A DNA stretch of 64,000 nucleotides, from positions 93,762 to 157,761 of the forward strand of contig RSEE01000131.1 in the NCBI GenBank assembly GCA_003971905.1, written 5' to 3'. Shown in pieces: positions 25,336 through 37,747 of this stretch (positions within the stretch are counted from its first letter, which is position 1; every line of letters starts with the position of its first letter). Under the pieces are notes generated by a model that was given only the letters and a program-made list of their open reading frames with translations, had not been told where the DNA came from and made no database searches. Made by a program: the position numbers and the translations under genes. The DNA comes from Moniliella sp. 'wahieum'. Its lineage: Eukaryota; Basidiomycota; Moniliellomycetes; Moniliellales; Moniliellaceae.

Positions 25336-26706
25336 GACGTTGGGATGCGCGGTGGTGGTGGGAACCGAGCGAGGTTCTGCGCGGCCCCTTAAAACAGTTT
25401 GGAGGGGTTGGTGGTAATATAGCTGAGATCAGGCCCACGTGTGCTGATATATGATACCGCAGCAAAAACCGCAGCAAAAGACGGAGAGAGATGATGATGA
25501 TCAGTCTGGGAGTGGCGGAGTAGCTCGTCATCATATGCCGCCTACTGGGGACGGTGAGGGACATTAAGATAAGAAACGGAGAGAGGGATCGTTATGGGGC
25601 GCTCCGATTATCTCCGGACACCGAGTCCCATTTCGTAAACTCTCAGATCTCATCGAAGCCCATCACGTCTACCCCCGACTTCCCTCTCCACTCTTACCCT
25701 TATACGCTTACGAATTTACGGCTTACGTCGATCACTCTGCAAAGCCGCGGTTACTATCAGTAGCGCTTGCTCTTCTTTAGGACACTGTCTGTTCCCGCCA
25801 ACTATTACACCGTACCGAGTGTGGTAACGCCCCGAGGAACAGAGAAACTCCTGAGATCGTGGACCCCTTCAATTGGTCTTACCGCTTACGAACACAGGTC
25901 CTACCACGGAGTTCTGAGCTGCGGCCTTTGCACGTAAGCAGCCACCCAAACTAGGTCTCTCCCTTGCCTCTACACCCGCTCGGTTCACAACGTTCAACCA
26001 GGATCTGAAGCAGACCTAACGTACGCGTAACTCTAATGCCACACGTCCAAGGGCTTGCACCGGTTTCACCCTAAGTTCCGGGGTCGAGCACCGTCTCGGG
26101 GCTCGCCCCATGGCATGACATGTGACAGGGATGGTCGATGGGGTTCCCAAAGACGCAAACCATTGACGCCAGACGTCTCTCTTTGACCCTGCTTGTGGAA
26201 GTTCTCAGGGATGCCACGAGACCCGCGCCGGAGACGCAGTATCTCTCAGCCACGCCGCATCAGGTACCCGTGGTATTCCTCGGTACATACATTTTTTGTA
26301 GATATCTAGCGGGCCAATAATAGTGGAACAGGGCGACGGACATATGGACATGAGTGTCAGCCACCCCACCGGCTACAGCTATAGACATATTTAATTGCAC
26401 CGATGCATGCGTTCACATTGGTTCGGCCGCCACCCACCACACCAGCCGCTACCACCACCAACTCGTCCAGCGCCACACACCCGTATCCATCATCGTCCAC
26501 TGCCTTGCCCCCCCCTGGGCGCTTCAGAAAGAGGACTGCCTGGGCCACCATGCGCCACCATTCATTCTTGTCAGCGCATAAGCAGATCTGACAAATCACA
26601 TTCCTTCCACACTGTGTTATCCGACTCTCCCTTATGTTCTGCCCCTGACGGGCTTCCTCAGATTCTGGAATGCAACCACCATCATCCCTGCTCCCTGTCA
26701 TAATTC
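25336..26706. other. PDC upstream region and gene-free tract
   Basis: 25336-25560 is the likely PDC promoter and leader (C-rich CCACCACC on the minus strand just before the ATG). 25560-26706 contains no supported gene. A TGACATGTGACA word is at about 26116-26127. Isolated frames around 26360-26700 have no recognisable domain. Confidence 0.45.
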
Positions 26707-27240
26707 TCAGATCAGTCCAGAATTGGTGGTGCGCCGACGCTGTCTGTTCGAACGGTGCGCCGCGCGGACCCGACCTGAGCTATTTGACAGTGGTAAGTTC
26801 TAAGACCTCAATCCTGGGCCAATCCAAAAGCCCATCAGCTTTCCTGAAAGGCCTGATTCTGGAGTACAACGCACTGGCAGATGTCAGATCCGTCCCGAAT
26901 TGGTGGAGCACCCGCACCATCCGTACCGACCATCCGCCGTTTTGACTTAACCTCTCTGATGTGTGGACGTGGGGTGACCTCAATCCTAATAGTCCAATAC
27001 TGGAGCGCCTTACCTCCCATGGAAGGTCTGCTTCTTGTGAATGGTGCGAATGTATCCAATCTATTGTTTGACGAGAATTGGTGCAGCACTGATGCCATCA
27101 ACACAGGCCATCTGCACTGTCCCACGGTGGGCGGCGGATGCGTGCTAACACCAAATGGGGTGTTGGTATGGAATACTCGCGACGAGACGGCCATGCGTGG
27201 TTCTAGTGCTCTCTCTGAGGACGGCACCAGGGGCAGGCTA
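26707..27240 (-). repeat. Diverged 177-bp tandem repeat, possibly coding
   Basis: Three units begin near 26707, 26884 and 27062. The word GAATTGG recurs at 26720, 26897 and 27075, and GACCTCAATCCT at 26804 and 26976. Spacing of 177-178 bp equals 59 codons. On the minus strand two units read WSVRMVRVLHQF and WPVLMASVLHQF, followed at similar distance by WPRIEV and WTIRIEV. Unit-to-unit identity is low outside these words, so the array is old. I do not recognise the repeat. Confidence 0.6.
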
Positions 27241-30150
27241 CATGCCGGCATTAGAGTGCAGACCCGCTCGGCAATACACATTGACTACCTAAGCGTGAGC
27301 ACAAGAGAATCTCTCTATGGGTGGCACCAGAGCCTCGCAGGCCGGTTATGTCAGCGTGATCACGTAGAATAAACCACATGGTTGCATGTGGTTTACATAC
27401 TCACTCTGTTATTGACTCCGGCTCTCCCCTTTATATCTACCAGTCCGCCTAGACTCTCTGAATGACACACCTCCATCTTCCCCATCTCTCACTACCCTTA
27501 ACAGGTTAACCCTTTCATACAGTCCGATCACGCTTCAAGCCATCCGCTGCCGTCGGATTGCCCGTGCCCGTGCATTGCGGTTGCATTGCATGTTCGGGGG
27601 GCCGCGAGCGGCAGAAAGATGTTTCACCCGTGTCTCACCCACCCCGCACGCACAACCGCAACAGCTGTCGGCCCACCACGAGGACTGAATGTGGGGCCGG
27701 GTGGTCCATCGATCGTTGACAGTTAGCGCTTAGCATGTATCATCGATCAGGGATCATGCTCATGCTCATGGGTCACCGGTCATCGATCATCCCTTTCGTC
27801 CGGTCGCCTCCGCTGGCCCATCGTTGTGGGTTATCCTCCTTATATCCGTACTGGCAAGCCGGACCTCCTACTTGCCAATCCGAAGTATGTTTATCCCCAA
27901 CAAGTCGTAGACCTTTGGGGGATCCACTCTGATATCGGTGATCCGCCTTAAAGCCTCACATAAGCAAAAAAACAATGGATGCAAAAGCACCGCACCCGCC
28001 TTCGGGACAGTGAGTCATTGACGACGGTCCACAAAAGGAACCATCACAAGTCACTAGCCATCCCTCTTACCTGTGTGTTCTGGTGGTCCGCAAGGGGATG
28101 CATTGCACGAATGAGGCCGAGGAAACTTGAAAAGCGTCAATTAAAGACAAACCGTCTCATTGGTTGAGGTCAACGTTGAGGGTCAAGTGGTGGATGCTCT
28201 GTACTCAGTGTTGCTTTGTCGTCCGTCAGTGGACCAAATCCGACCATGCTCGTCTCCGCCGTGCTGGACGCGGATCGTTTCCTAGCAAGACAAGGTCGAG
28301 TATATTCGAAGGGAAGGAAAAAGGAACTGCAGAGAGAGAGCCGTAGTATAATAGCCACCCCCGTAGGACGCGCGATAGTCACATGTGACGCGGCCGCCGT
28401 CGGTCGGGAAACAAGACAAAGATGGCACAGAGCAGCCACAGCTGGGTAACCATTGCCGGTACCGGCTTACCCAGAGGATCCCTTCGACTCGCATCTCTCT
28501 CTCCCCGGTTGACGTTTGACGTGTGGGGCCGACCGACGAAGAGATCCCCCAGATGGGGCAGGGGGGTGTGAGTTGTGAGTACTAGTTACCACCAAGCGAC
28601 TCAACCTCGATCATGTCTCACAAGCTAAATAAGGCCACCGAACTTCCAGTGTCGTGGCGACGTCTGTTGCCCCGTCCCCGTTTCCTTTCCCTTTCTCGGT
28701 CGCGCTGCGGCGACCAACCCCACCTTTGACGTGTCTTCCTTTCTACACCCCCTCTTGTATCCATTTCCCTTTTGATCTTGCCTGTACCCCTGGTTGATGG
28801 GGATCTTTTCCCCCACCTTCCATTCTCGTCTCAACCCCCTCGTCTACCCTCCCGCCTATCCTGTGCGACCCCTGCCCGTTTTCAAACCAATTGGTCCAGT
28901 ACAGGTAGCCTACTCTTGTTAGCGTCCGACATCTCCTCCGACCTCTCGTCCTCCAGCCATTTGTCAGTCCAGTCGCGTGAGCCCTCCTCTGGCCGCGATG
29001 ATTCCTAATCTCAGTTGAGGCAGTGTCTGTCCCCCTCTACCTCCTCCCGTCCATAAGTCCCGGAGGCTTCAGACACGTTACTACGGCCCAAGCCGGTGCA
29101 GACGCAGCCTTGCCACACGAGCATCCGCCCCACCCAAGGCCTCTCCTCGTCCCTAGCTCCGCTCGGATTACCAACCAGCCTAAGCCCGAAACTACCGTGA
29201 GTTGACCTACCGTCGCCTAAGGGATTGTACCCCCAAAACCCCAGGGCGGGCCCCCTGGCGGCGCCCTCCCGTGACAGTAAGGGTTGTGAAGTATTTTTCT
29301 GGGTTGCAGGCGCTGAAAACGCTAACGCAGCGTGAGCACACGGGGCCAGGTCTCTCTCTGCGGGAAGCACCAGCGGCGTCCGCCCGTGACACCGTCGGCC
29401 ACGCCATTTGTAGGCGCAAGGCCCACCTCGGCTTTCCGCTTTTGCACGCGCCCCTTTAGCTGCGCTTGAATGAATCTCGGTCCCCACGTTTGTTTCTCCC
29501 CGTTGCACTCAAGATGATTGAACTACTAAGTACTAGCGTCTCGTCAGGAGCTTACAAGAAGTTATTATATCTGTGACTCTTTCCTTTTCTCACGTGCACA
29601 AGCCCTTACCCCATTGGAAGCTCGTCGCTATATCGGTGTTAACGGACAGCAGGATTCAGTACTTATGCCTTACCCCATTGGACGTTGGTGGCGATCCCCT
29701 GTTGACTTAAGAGCCGGATGGGCAGAAGGACGAGGAGAAGGCGATGGATTGGAGCTAGAGGTGGGTCGGAGTACACCGACATCTATGTAGGAGGCTCGAC
29801 TAGACACGGGGCCAGTGAGGCTCACAGGCGTGAAGGCAGGCACGGGGACAGTGCCACAGGCGGGACACTGTGATCGATCAGACCGATCAAGCCACGCCAG
29901 GTGGCGTCACATATCACGTGTGACATGTCACATGTCACATGCCACATGCCACCATCCTCCAACAGAAGGACGGACGCCTAAAGCACAACCCAGTTGCGCC
30001 ACTATCTTGCCTTCGGCGGCGTTTTGGGGCCTCACGTGTTGCGTGTCGTGGATGCGAGGATTCCAGGCTGGGGATGGGTCGGTTGGACGATGAGAGTAGA
30101 GATCTGAGATCTGAGAGCACACTGACCATGACCGGGAAGTGCAAAAAGAA
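27241..30150. other. Gene-poor tract
   Basis: About 2.9 kb without a gene I can support. It contains ATCGATCA words and AGCGCTTAGC near 27725, a TCACATGTGACG palindrome at about 28379-28390, and at 29900-29950 a dense run of ATCACGTGTGACATGTCACA-type half-sites. The fragment around 29100-29210 resembles 12600-12710 (both contain CCTTGCCACAC, then CCGCTYGGA and AAGCCCGA). Confidence 0.45.
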
Positions 30151-30232
30151 TGCCTCTTGGCCGAATCGAACGACCGATCTTCTCATGCCAGTACACTACT
30201 AGTGAGATGCTTTACCACTGAGCCAAAGAGGC
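30151..30232 (-). tRNA. tRNA-Thr (AGT) with 10-nt intron
   Basis: The minus strand folds as a cloverleaf: acceptor GCCTCTT paired with AAGAGGC, D-arm GCTCAGTGGTAAAGC, anticodon stem TCTCA/TGAGA, T-arm GGTCG-TTCGATT-CGGCC, discriminator A. Seventeen nucleotides lie between the anticodon stem strands. Removing GTGTACTGGC after position 37 leaves the seven-base loop CTAGTAA with anticodon AGT. Length is 82 nt, that is 72 plus the intron. The D-stem has one mismatch. Confidence 0.9.
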
Positions 30233-30438
30233 GGATGGAGTGAGGGCGCAAGTATGGCCAGCACCGTAATTCACCAACACCGCCTAGATAGCCATGGCTG
30301 GCCCGCCATGCAAGAGACACGGTGACGTAAGCGGTGCGGGCGGTGCACTGCTGTGCTGCCCAGCGAACCCGCCTGGATGCTCCTGGAGGGTGGTGGGTGT
30401 CGCTGGGTGGCCGGTCGTCGATCGGCGCGGCGGGATGG

Positions 30439-32144
30439 ATGCTCGGCGGCCATCAGGCTGCGGGTGCTCGCCTCTCCGCCACCGCCACCGCCGCCGCCGC
30501 CCGAACCACCACTGGTGGCTGGCGCGTCCCCGCCCCGTCCTCCTGCCCATGCTCCCTCGCTCCCTCGCACTGCTCGCCCCGCCTCCGCGCAGGATACACG
30601 CTCGCGCTCTGCGCCCTGCCCGCCGGCGCTGACCTCGCCGCGTCCCTCGCTGCCTCTTTCGCCGGTCCTGCCAGCCGCCTACGCCGACGGCCGCTCAGCA
30701 CCTCCGCCGCTCTTGCGCGGCCCGACACATCGCACCACAGCCACGCCGCCCTCCACCCCTCCGCCCAGCTGCATGCCACCTACACCGACGCCGACTGGGC
30801 TGACCAAGCGCGGGTACGCCTCCTTGCCGTCCCGCTTGCTACCGCCAAGCCGGGCGGCATGCCCATCGTGACCTACGTTGCCCAGTCCATGGTGGAGCCT
30901 GTGCGGGACCCGGCCGCTCGCAACACCCTCCGTGGCCGCCTGGCGCACTACTCGAACAAGATTCTGGCCAAGGCATCCGAGTTCTGGATTGGGCTTGGCC
31001 AGCCTGGTGTCAAGTCGGTGGGAGATTGGAAGCGGAGGACGTATGTCACGGGAGAAAAGTTGATGGACCGGATCGAGTACCAGGAATGGTCGCTCAAATC
31101 GATCAGCCAGGTGATTGGACCTCACTTTGAAGACCTGCTCACCCGCATCTCCAAGACCAAGGTCAAGCTTGCCTCGGTCGAGGCGGGGCATGTAAGTATT
31201 TCTGACTCTCCCTCCTTATTTCCACTCCCCCCCCACTTCCCACCCCCAGTGCAGGACCATTGACATGCTCTTCGTCCTCCCAGATCCCGCTCCTGTATCC
31301 TGCCAAGGGGAAGCCTACACTTCCTCCTCCGCATTCACGATTGAGCCTTCGGTCTTACTCTCGTCCTTGGCCTCTCTGGCGGAGAAACGGGTGCCGCACC
31401 ATCGGCGTCTTCTGATCTGGTCTGTGGTTGCCATGCCACTCACAATTCCTGTTGCCATCTTGCCCGTGATCCCCAACCTGCCCTTCTTCTATCTGTGTTG
31501 GCGAGCCTTCTCGCATTGGCAGGCGATGCGCGCGTCGACGCGCATCCTGTTCCTGCTAAGTAAAGGGCGTGTGGTTCCCCTCCCTCGGCGCAACTGGAAT
31601 ATGCGTTCAGCGTGGATCCTGATATGCTCCTGGCGCAGCAGGCCAAGAAGGACAAGAAAACCAAGGAAGAGAAGGAAGAAAGGAAGAGAAGGTGGTGGCG
31701 CCCGAAGAGGAGGAAGTGATGGACCAACGTCTCATTCTACAACCCGTGCACATCACTCAGCTCCAACACTCGTTTGGTCTGGACCACCAATCGGTCGTGG
31801 ACCTGACCCGGGCACGGACTCAGCTGATCGGATTGCTAGAGCAAGATGATAAACTGTCCTCGTCGGAGGAGAACAAACACAAGGTCAAGATTGTGCATCA
31901 CATGCGCGAAATGGCCGAGCATGGCGAACGGGTAGAACGTGAGAAGAAGAATAATGTCCTTCCTGCTCGTTCTGTCCGTCGATCTTCGAACTTAGTTGCT
32001 ACGGTTGCGGTTCCCATCTATCCCCGTTTTCTGCCCTCTGTTTTCCCTCCCTCAAGCACCAAAACTCGTGACATTCCAGAAGTATCCATCCATCCATCCA
32101 TTGCCGTCTGCCTCGGTTGTATTAGAAGGAGCACACGGACATAG
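30439..32144 (+). CDS. Mitochondrial K+/H+ exchange-related protein (Mit_KHE1 family)
   Basis: Inner-membrane protein of the family that includes yeast YDL183C, implicated in mitochondrial cation/proton exchange. An Arg/Ala/Ser-rich presequence is followed by VRLLAVPLATAKPGGMPIVT, the amphipathic segment RRTYVTGEKLMDRIEYQEWS, and after intron 31192-31283 (donor GTAAGT) by IPLLYPAKGKPTLPPPHSR. The transmembrane hallmark VPHHRRLLIWSVVAMPLTIP then ILPVIPNLPFFYLCWRAFSH is clear. The C-terminal domain reads LEYAFSVDPDMLLAQQAKKD, a Lys/Glu helix, then LILQPVHITQLQHSFGLDHQ. Frame changes occur near 31340, 31590 and 31690. The start at 30439 is the first ATG in the main frame; the stop is uncertain because the last 60 residues look like read-through. 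Confidence 0.78.
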
Positions 32145-32774
32145 AATAGAGACCCTCAATCGGCGTTGTTCTTGCCCCGCGTATAGCAACGTCTCCGCTT
32201 GCACTGCGATGGATATAGAGTGAATAGATCGACAAGAACTAGTCATCATATATCAGCCAAATTGACGCGCACTCCGACGTCTGTCACACGTCACATGTCA
32301 CGCGTCACGTGTCACATCCACCTGGTTCCTTCTTCCTTTTTCCTTATCGGTTACCCTTCACCGTGACATGTGAGAAAGCAGGAACCCCCCCCCCCCCCCG
32401 CCGCCTTTGCCTCCATTGTGACTCGTGTGGCTCATTCTTGAGGGACGGGAGGGAGTGCCTAGTGCCTAGTCCCGCTCCCTCTTCCACAATCACTTTCGTC
32501 GATTCCCTTTGGCCGGTACTTTTATCGCGCCTCGTCCACACTGTAATACGGACAGAGCCGACCATGAAGCGTGTACAGTATAGGGGCAGACAATAACGTA
32601 GCTGGATCATAGTTAAGGCCCGGGCATTGAAGGAAGTCCTGGTCCAACTACCGGTCGTGGCGTCGAACGAGCCAACCGGCCTCGGTTTTTAATGGCAGAC
32701 AAAAGCCAGCCCTCAACACCATGACATTACTCCCTTTTGCTGTCCGCTGCACGCTTAGTTCCCAGACCCCCTGG
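32145..32774. other. Intergenic with CACATG/CACGTG cluster
   Basis: At 32283-32316 five half-sites of the type GTCACRT are packed in 34 bp (TCACACGTCACATGTCACGC and onward). A further GTGACATGTGAG is at about 32362-32373 and a 12-C run at about 32387-32398. No gene is seen. Confidence 0.55.
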
Positions 32775-33530
32775 TCATCCATACAAGTTCTTACCGCTTG
32801 CTTCCGCTCCTCGTAGGGCTTCATACTTGCTGTGGGGACTCATCCCCTGCAGAGGGGGAACATCATCCCCACCATTGTCCTCACCATTGTCCTCACCATT
32901 TCCCACCGTACTAGCAGCGGCAATGGGATGGCACGGTTGGTGTTTCGTTCCTTGTTTTGCCCAGATAGGGCCCATAAGTTGGTACCACTGACTAGTTGCG
33001 TAAATCAGCTTGGTGGGCCACATGCCGTCTCTCGGACCCTCGGTGTGGTCCGACACTGCAGCTTGAGGTACGGTCGGCTCCAACTCCGCAATCGTGGCTT
33101 CAGCCCCTTCCCACTCGCTCACCAGCCATTTTCTCTGGCCCACGTCGTATCCCAGTAACGCCTCCGAGGAGAACCCGGGGACGACAACCGACTCTCCCTA
33201 TCCTCCTCGTTCACGGGAGTATAGAGATAGGCCACCTGTACCAACAACGCGATGACGAAGGTTCCCCGGCGCAGTTGGTTTTTCAAGGGAACTCGTGTGG
33301 CAGGGGATTGGGAGGGCCATTGAAGTTTGCCACTGTTGATACTCGTGTGTGTATATACGCTGCAGCCTCGATGGCCAGCGGCCAAAGGTCAATAAGCTCG
33401 TCCGCCATGCCTGCATCTCTCGAATGAGGGCACGTGGAGTCGTGACGAGGTCGTACTGCACATACTCCACTTTGCCGTGGCTAGCGCTGCCGTTTCGCAC
33501 CGTCTGGATGGGTCGAATCTCCATATGAGC
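32775..33530 (-). CDS. Uncharacterised protein
   Basis: I do not recognise the product. Coding-like blocks succeed one another on the minus strand: MEIRPIQTVRNGSASHGKVE, VEYVQYDLVTTPRALIREMQ, LKNQLRRGTFVIALLVQVAY followed by LYTPVNEEDRES, then KWLVSEWEGAEATIAELEP, DGMWPTKLIYATSQWYQLMG and a C-terminal acidic repeat GNGEDNGEDNGGDD. Blocks lie in different frames. The hydrophobic VIALLVQVAYLY could be a membrane segment or a core strand. Further exons may extend upstream to about 33740, but I cannot order them. Confidence 0.4.
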
Positions 33531-35497
33531 AAAGAAGGAAACAAGAGGGGCAAAAACTCAGTGTCCTGATCCGAATGGACGATAGATACCTTGTACCTTT
33601 TGAGCTGAGGGAAACGCCGCTCCTCTTGCGCAATATGGTTCCGGAGGAAGGAGTTGAGTCACCTTGGCCTTTCCCTCAGCAGGATACACGGAGCAGAATT
33701 GCTTTCTGCTCTGGGGACAACTGCGGCCGGTACCTCGAACCTGAGCCCCTCAGTTGGAGGATGCAGCCAGGTGGCCGAGTCCTAGGCCCTATGCCCTAGG
33801 CGCCGATGTGCGTTCATACCGCGCTCAAGATCGTCCGTCGAGGGTGGGACACGTGCACGAGAGGCGCTTGCTGCTGCCGCGATTGGCTTTTCGGGGGTCG
33901 ACACGATGTAGCTCGGCTCAACTTGTCCCACACCTCCTTAGGCCTCACGCTTCACTGCTGCCGGCTGGCATCCACCGACCAGCACACCTCCACCTCCACC
34001 GCCACCGCCACCCCCAGCAGAATCAGTGGCCACGCCGAGCGCGCCGCCCACACTCCCCAGGCAGGAGCGTACCTGCGTCCTTTTCGCCGGCGCCGGCGCT
34101 CGTGCCAGCCCGCGCTCGTCCCAGCCCGCGCTCCTTCCCAGCCCGCGCTCCTTCCCAGCCCGCACTCCGTCGCAGTACGGGGCTGAGACTGCTGTCGTAT
34201 AGTTGCCACTCTCTTAGTATATGCCAACTCGTTACCGTGTCGGCCGCATTGGGCGCCCCCTCCTTCCGCCGCTTGAATGCTTCCACGACCGCCACCCCCC
34301 CATCCCACTCAGGTCCTGCTCAGATGCCCGATCCCTCCTCGGCATCTGTTGGCGCTTAATGTGATGTAGGGTCACTACTACTTCTTAGTTCTCTTCCAAT
34401 CTCGTTGTTTGGTAGCGTCGAGTGGTGTGGTGGACTGACCCCCCATTTTCTGCCCACGTTTATAATGGGGTATTCTCTTGGAATAGCTTTTCATCACCTT
34501 TTCTCTGTCTTAGTATTTTTTCTCTGTAGACGCCGTCCTCGGTTACAATCACAATTCTCGCATTCCACAAAATGTTGGACAGTGCTGAGGGGCACTGCCC
34601 TGAAAATATAGAGGCTTGGTCTGGACTTGGCCTGTGCGCTGCGCTGCACTGCGCTGCTCTCCTACGTGGCGCCTCGACACTTTGTTCCCATTGTACACCG
34701 CGAGTGTAGTAGTCGCCACTAGCGCATTCCTCTGATTTTCCCTGCCACCCTCACTTCTTCGCTCTACTTGTTTCCTCCTTCTCAACCATCTATCATCTAT
34801 CATCTGCTTCTGATACTATAGCTCAACCTGCGCCGTCTGTGCCTATAGTACCGTATAATAGCGCTTCGCTTTGTAGCGACGCGTGAAGGCTCTGACCTGG
34901 AGACACCTAGTCTCTAAGCCACAGACGATCAGCGAGTAGTATTCAACAAGTAACGAGAGGTGAGCGAGAAGAAGGGGAAGGGGGAAGGAGAGGTGGTGGC
35001 GAAGAGGACAGAACAAGCGGTGGGACAGGAATGTACGTGTGGCCAGCTGGCCAACTCTAGGGTCTAGCTTTCAAATCTACTAGGTACGAATCAGCAAGGC
35101 ACCCGGTGGGGGACGTGGCAACAGCTTCAAAAGTCCCACCACCCGCGTCCGTCGTTGCCAAAAGACGTGAAGAGAAGGACTACTAGCATTCCATAGGCAC
35201 TCCCAATGAAGAAGTGTGCTCATTATCGGTGTAAGAGAATTGAACGATAGGTACCACGGACACATGAAGGTGTACCTTTTTCCGTTCCTAGATGCAGGAG
35301 GCCTGGCCTACTGTGACATGTGAGGAATAGTCTCAAAGGGGAAACTGCACGGGTGCTAATTGGGCCATCCGACACTGTGTCTCGGTTAATTACCTGTAAC
35401 AGGGCACTTGTCGAGCTTCATCGATCATCGGCCTTGTGAGGTCTGAGGATTACATACATTCGAAGCACAGCTGGTGCCTCGCCCGTGTAATGAAAAT
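33531..35497. other. Low-information tract
   Basis: 33750-34310 is GC-rich with a CACCGCCACC repeat and an imperfect CCAGCCCGCGCTC repeat (about 34110-34170); open frames on both strands are low-complexity and not convincing. 34310-35497 is gene-free as far as I can see; a TGACATGTGAGGAATAG word is at about 35313-35329. Confidence 0.4.
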
Positions 35498-35506
35498 GGA
35501 ACCTCT

Positions 35507-35580
35507 TCCGCGGAGGTATAGAAGAGGGCATCGACCTACCACTATTCTCCCGCGGAGGTACAGAAGGACATCGACCTACC
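35507..35580. repeat. Two 40-bp direct repeats in hydrolase copy 2 promoter
   Basis: CCGCGGAGGTAYAGAAG followed by CATCGACCTACC occurs twice, starting at 35509 and 35549, about 150-220 bp upstream of the ATG at 35730. The core CCGCGG is itself a palindrome with CGG triplets, as bound by zinc-cluster factors. Confidence 0.75.
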
Positions 35581-35729
35581 AAAATATATCCAGTTTTCGC
35601 CTTCCCCGTGAGAGAGAAACTGCATCTCAGTTTTTGGTTAAATTGGCGTGGTTCTTGTCGTTCTTCCACGGTCCATTTCCTATTCACCCCAACAGGACTC
35701 CTCCTTTCGTCAAGTCCGACCACCCTGCT

Positions 35730-36783
35730 ATGAAACTCTCAACCATTGCCTTCGCACTTTCGGCCGTCGGAGTGGCTGTTCAAGCGCTGCCCACGGGCAA
35801 GAGCCTAACCTTTCCCAATGTCACCCCGTCCAATACGGTCCAACAGATCGAATCATACATCATGGGATTCTATGCTTCAGCTGCGGAGCTCCTTTTGTCT
35901 CCCTCCCAGATTGGCTCTATCATGCCGCCGTTTACTCTGGCTCAAATGGAGGCGTTTGCCACACACCCCATGCCTAACAAGAATACCGTGTTTGCCACGG
36001 ATCTCGTCCACGTGAGCTCCGGCCGTGTGCGCTGGTTCATCGAGGCGGAGAACCGTACGAAAGACGACCCCGTGCTCTTCTACCTTCACGGCGGGGCATA
36101 CGTGTTTGGTATGTTGCCCAACTTGCCATCGAATTGCAAAGCATCTATCGATCGGTCGGAAACGACCGTCTCTCTATCCTCTGGCTCGATTACAACCTCG
36201 CTCCCGGCGCACAGTACCCAACTCAGCTGCAGCAAGCCATCGAGATTTACAACCGTCTTTCCCAATCGTGCAACAACATTATCCTCGCTGGCGATTCAGC
36301 AGGTGCTCATCTCTCTCTTCAGGTGATGCGCACCTTGGTCCATCCTCTCGCGGTCACCCCATCGATTACCCACAAACCTTCGTGCGTCGGGTTGATGAGC
36401 CCATGGGTCAACTTGTACCCGACCCAGACCAATGGCACATGGACAAGCAACAGATTCACTGATATCCTTACACCAAAGTTCCTCCGTGAATCAGCGCTCG
36501 AGTTTCTCCCCGACCTCGAGGCGGTCCAATCCCCTCTGCAAAACCCGTACAAGGATTACATCGATTGGTCAGCCATTCTCCCCCGTCGGACAACGTCTTT
36601 GTCTCGGCGGGTGGGCTGGAGGTCCTGCTCGACGACATCACCACTTTCGCTAACGTTGCTGGTCTGTCTAACTCACTCTTTCTCGATACCAACCACGGTC
36701 ACGACAACATTATGTACGATGTTCTTCACTCCCCCGTGCAACAAGCCTTTGTTGCCTTCCTACTCAAGAAGTGCATACTATGA
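35730..36783 (+). CDS. Secreted alpha/beta-hydrolase (esterase/lipase, HSL-type), copy 2
   Basis: Paralogue of the gene at 12897-13966, similar along its whole length. Signal peptide MKLSTIAFALSAVGVAVQAL; oxyanion hole YLHGGAYVFG; nucleophile elbow ILAGDSAGAHLSL; FVSAGGLEVLLDDI; catalytic His in DTNHGHDNIM; stop at 36781-36783. Relative to copy 1, one base is missing near 36124 (LPNLAIELQ) and one near 36585 (SAISPPSDN); both are repaired by a single base. The nucleophile elbow has GDSAGA where copy 1 has GDSAGG, both acceptable in this family. The promoter shares words with copy 1 and adds two CGG-type repeats. It probably hydrolyses small esters outside the cell; substrate unknown. Confidence 0.9.
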
Positions 36784-37747
36784 GGGGGAGCGGATAAATG
36801 GGGGCGACGCCAGAAAATATCAACAGGCAAAGGGCCGACTGGCGTTGCCATGATGGCAAGGATACGCAGAGGAGAGTCGATTGATGGTCGCTCCGGCCAT
36901 CGGACACACGGCACGATCGCTCCTCGATCATAAAAGTTTTTGGCTGAGACGCCACACTGGTGTAGTGGCGCAGGTAGCCCAAGCCTTCGGGCTCATTCCT
37001 TTTCGCAAAATCTTAGGGTCTTCCGTCCTCTGGAGGGCGGGAGAAGATTTTCTAGCCTCTGCAGCTCATGTGCAATGAATACACTATCAATTGCCGGCTG
37101 GCCTTCTACATTGACTGATGAGTGGCAGGCCTTCATAGACTGGATCGAATCGGCCAGGACCTGGAACGGTACATCACGCTCTACGGGTTCCTCTTCTGTG
37201 ACCATGTGACCAAATATTGAAGGCGTGTCTCACACTTAAAATAAGGTTTAGGACTGAAACAGCTGTCCTCCGTTGGAGTATCTACCATCAACTGGAAAGA
37301 CAAAGGAGTGCAGTACTATATACTAAGCTTATCTGTGCACCCATCTTCCACGGGGTTTCCCTTTTGTGGGCGTAAGGTTGAGAAACTAGGAGAGAGGACG
37401 CGGTGGGGATTGAAGAGGAGATACAACAAAAATGCGAAAACGATCGAAGCACCCTGCTGTACTAGTCACTCTGGATGTCGACACAGCGAGGGCGCATCTT
37501 TGAGAGCCGATCTTCCATCACCGGCATCACCTGCATCACCTGCAATAGACAAACCATACTAGGATCCAGTCAAAGTAAACCACACCCATGCGATATATAC
37601 TTCAAGTTTATATATACTAGCTGTGTTGCAGTGCAGTTGCATCTTCAAGTGGGCGTCTCGGACGTCATTGCGCGGCCGCAGTGGGCGGACCACACACCAC
37701 ACACCACCACCAACTGAAGCGGAACACCAGCCGCATCTCCGGCCCCA
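36784..37747. other. Intergenic, hydrolase copy 2 / TBC protein
   Basis: Convergent 3' ends. 36784-37640 has no recognisable gene; TATATATAC at about 37596-37604 and other AT-rich words around 37600-37620 may belong to 3' ends. Confidence 0.45.
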
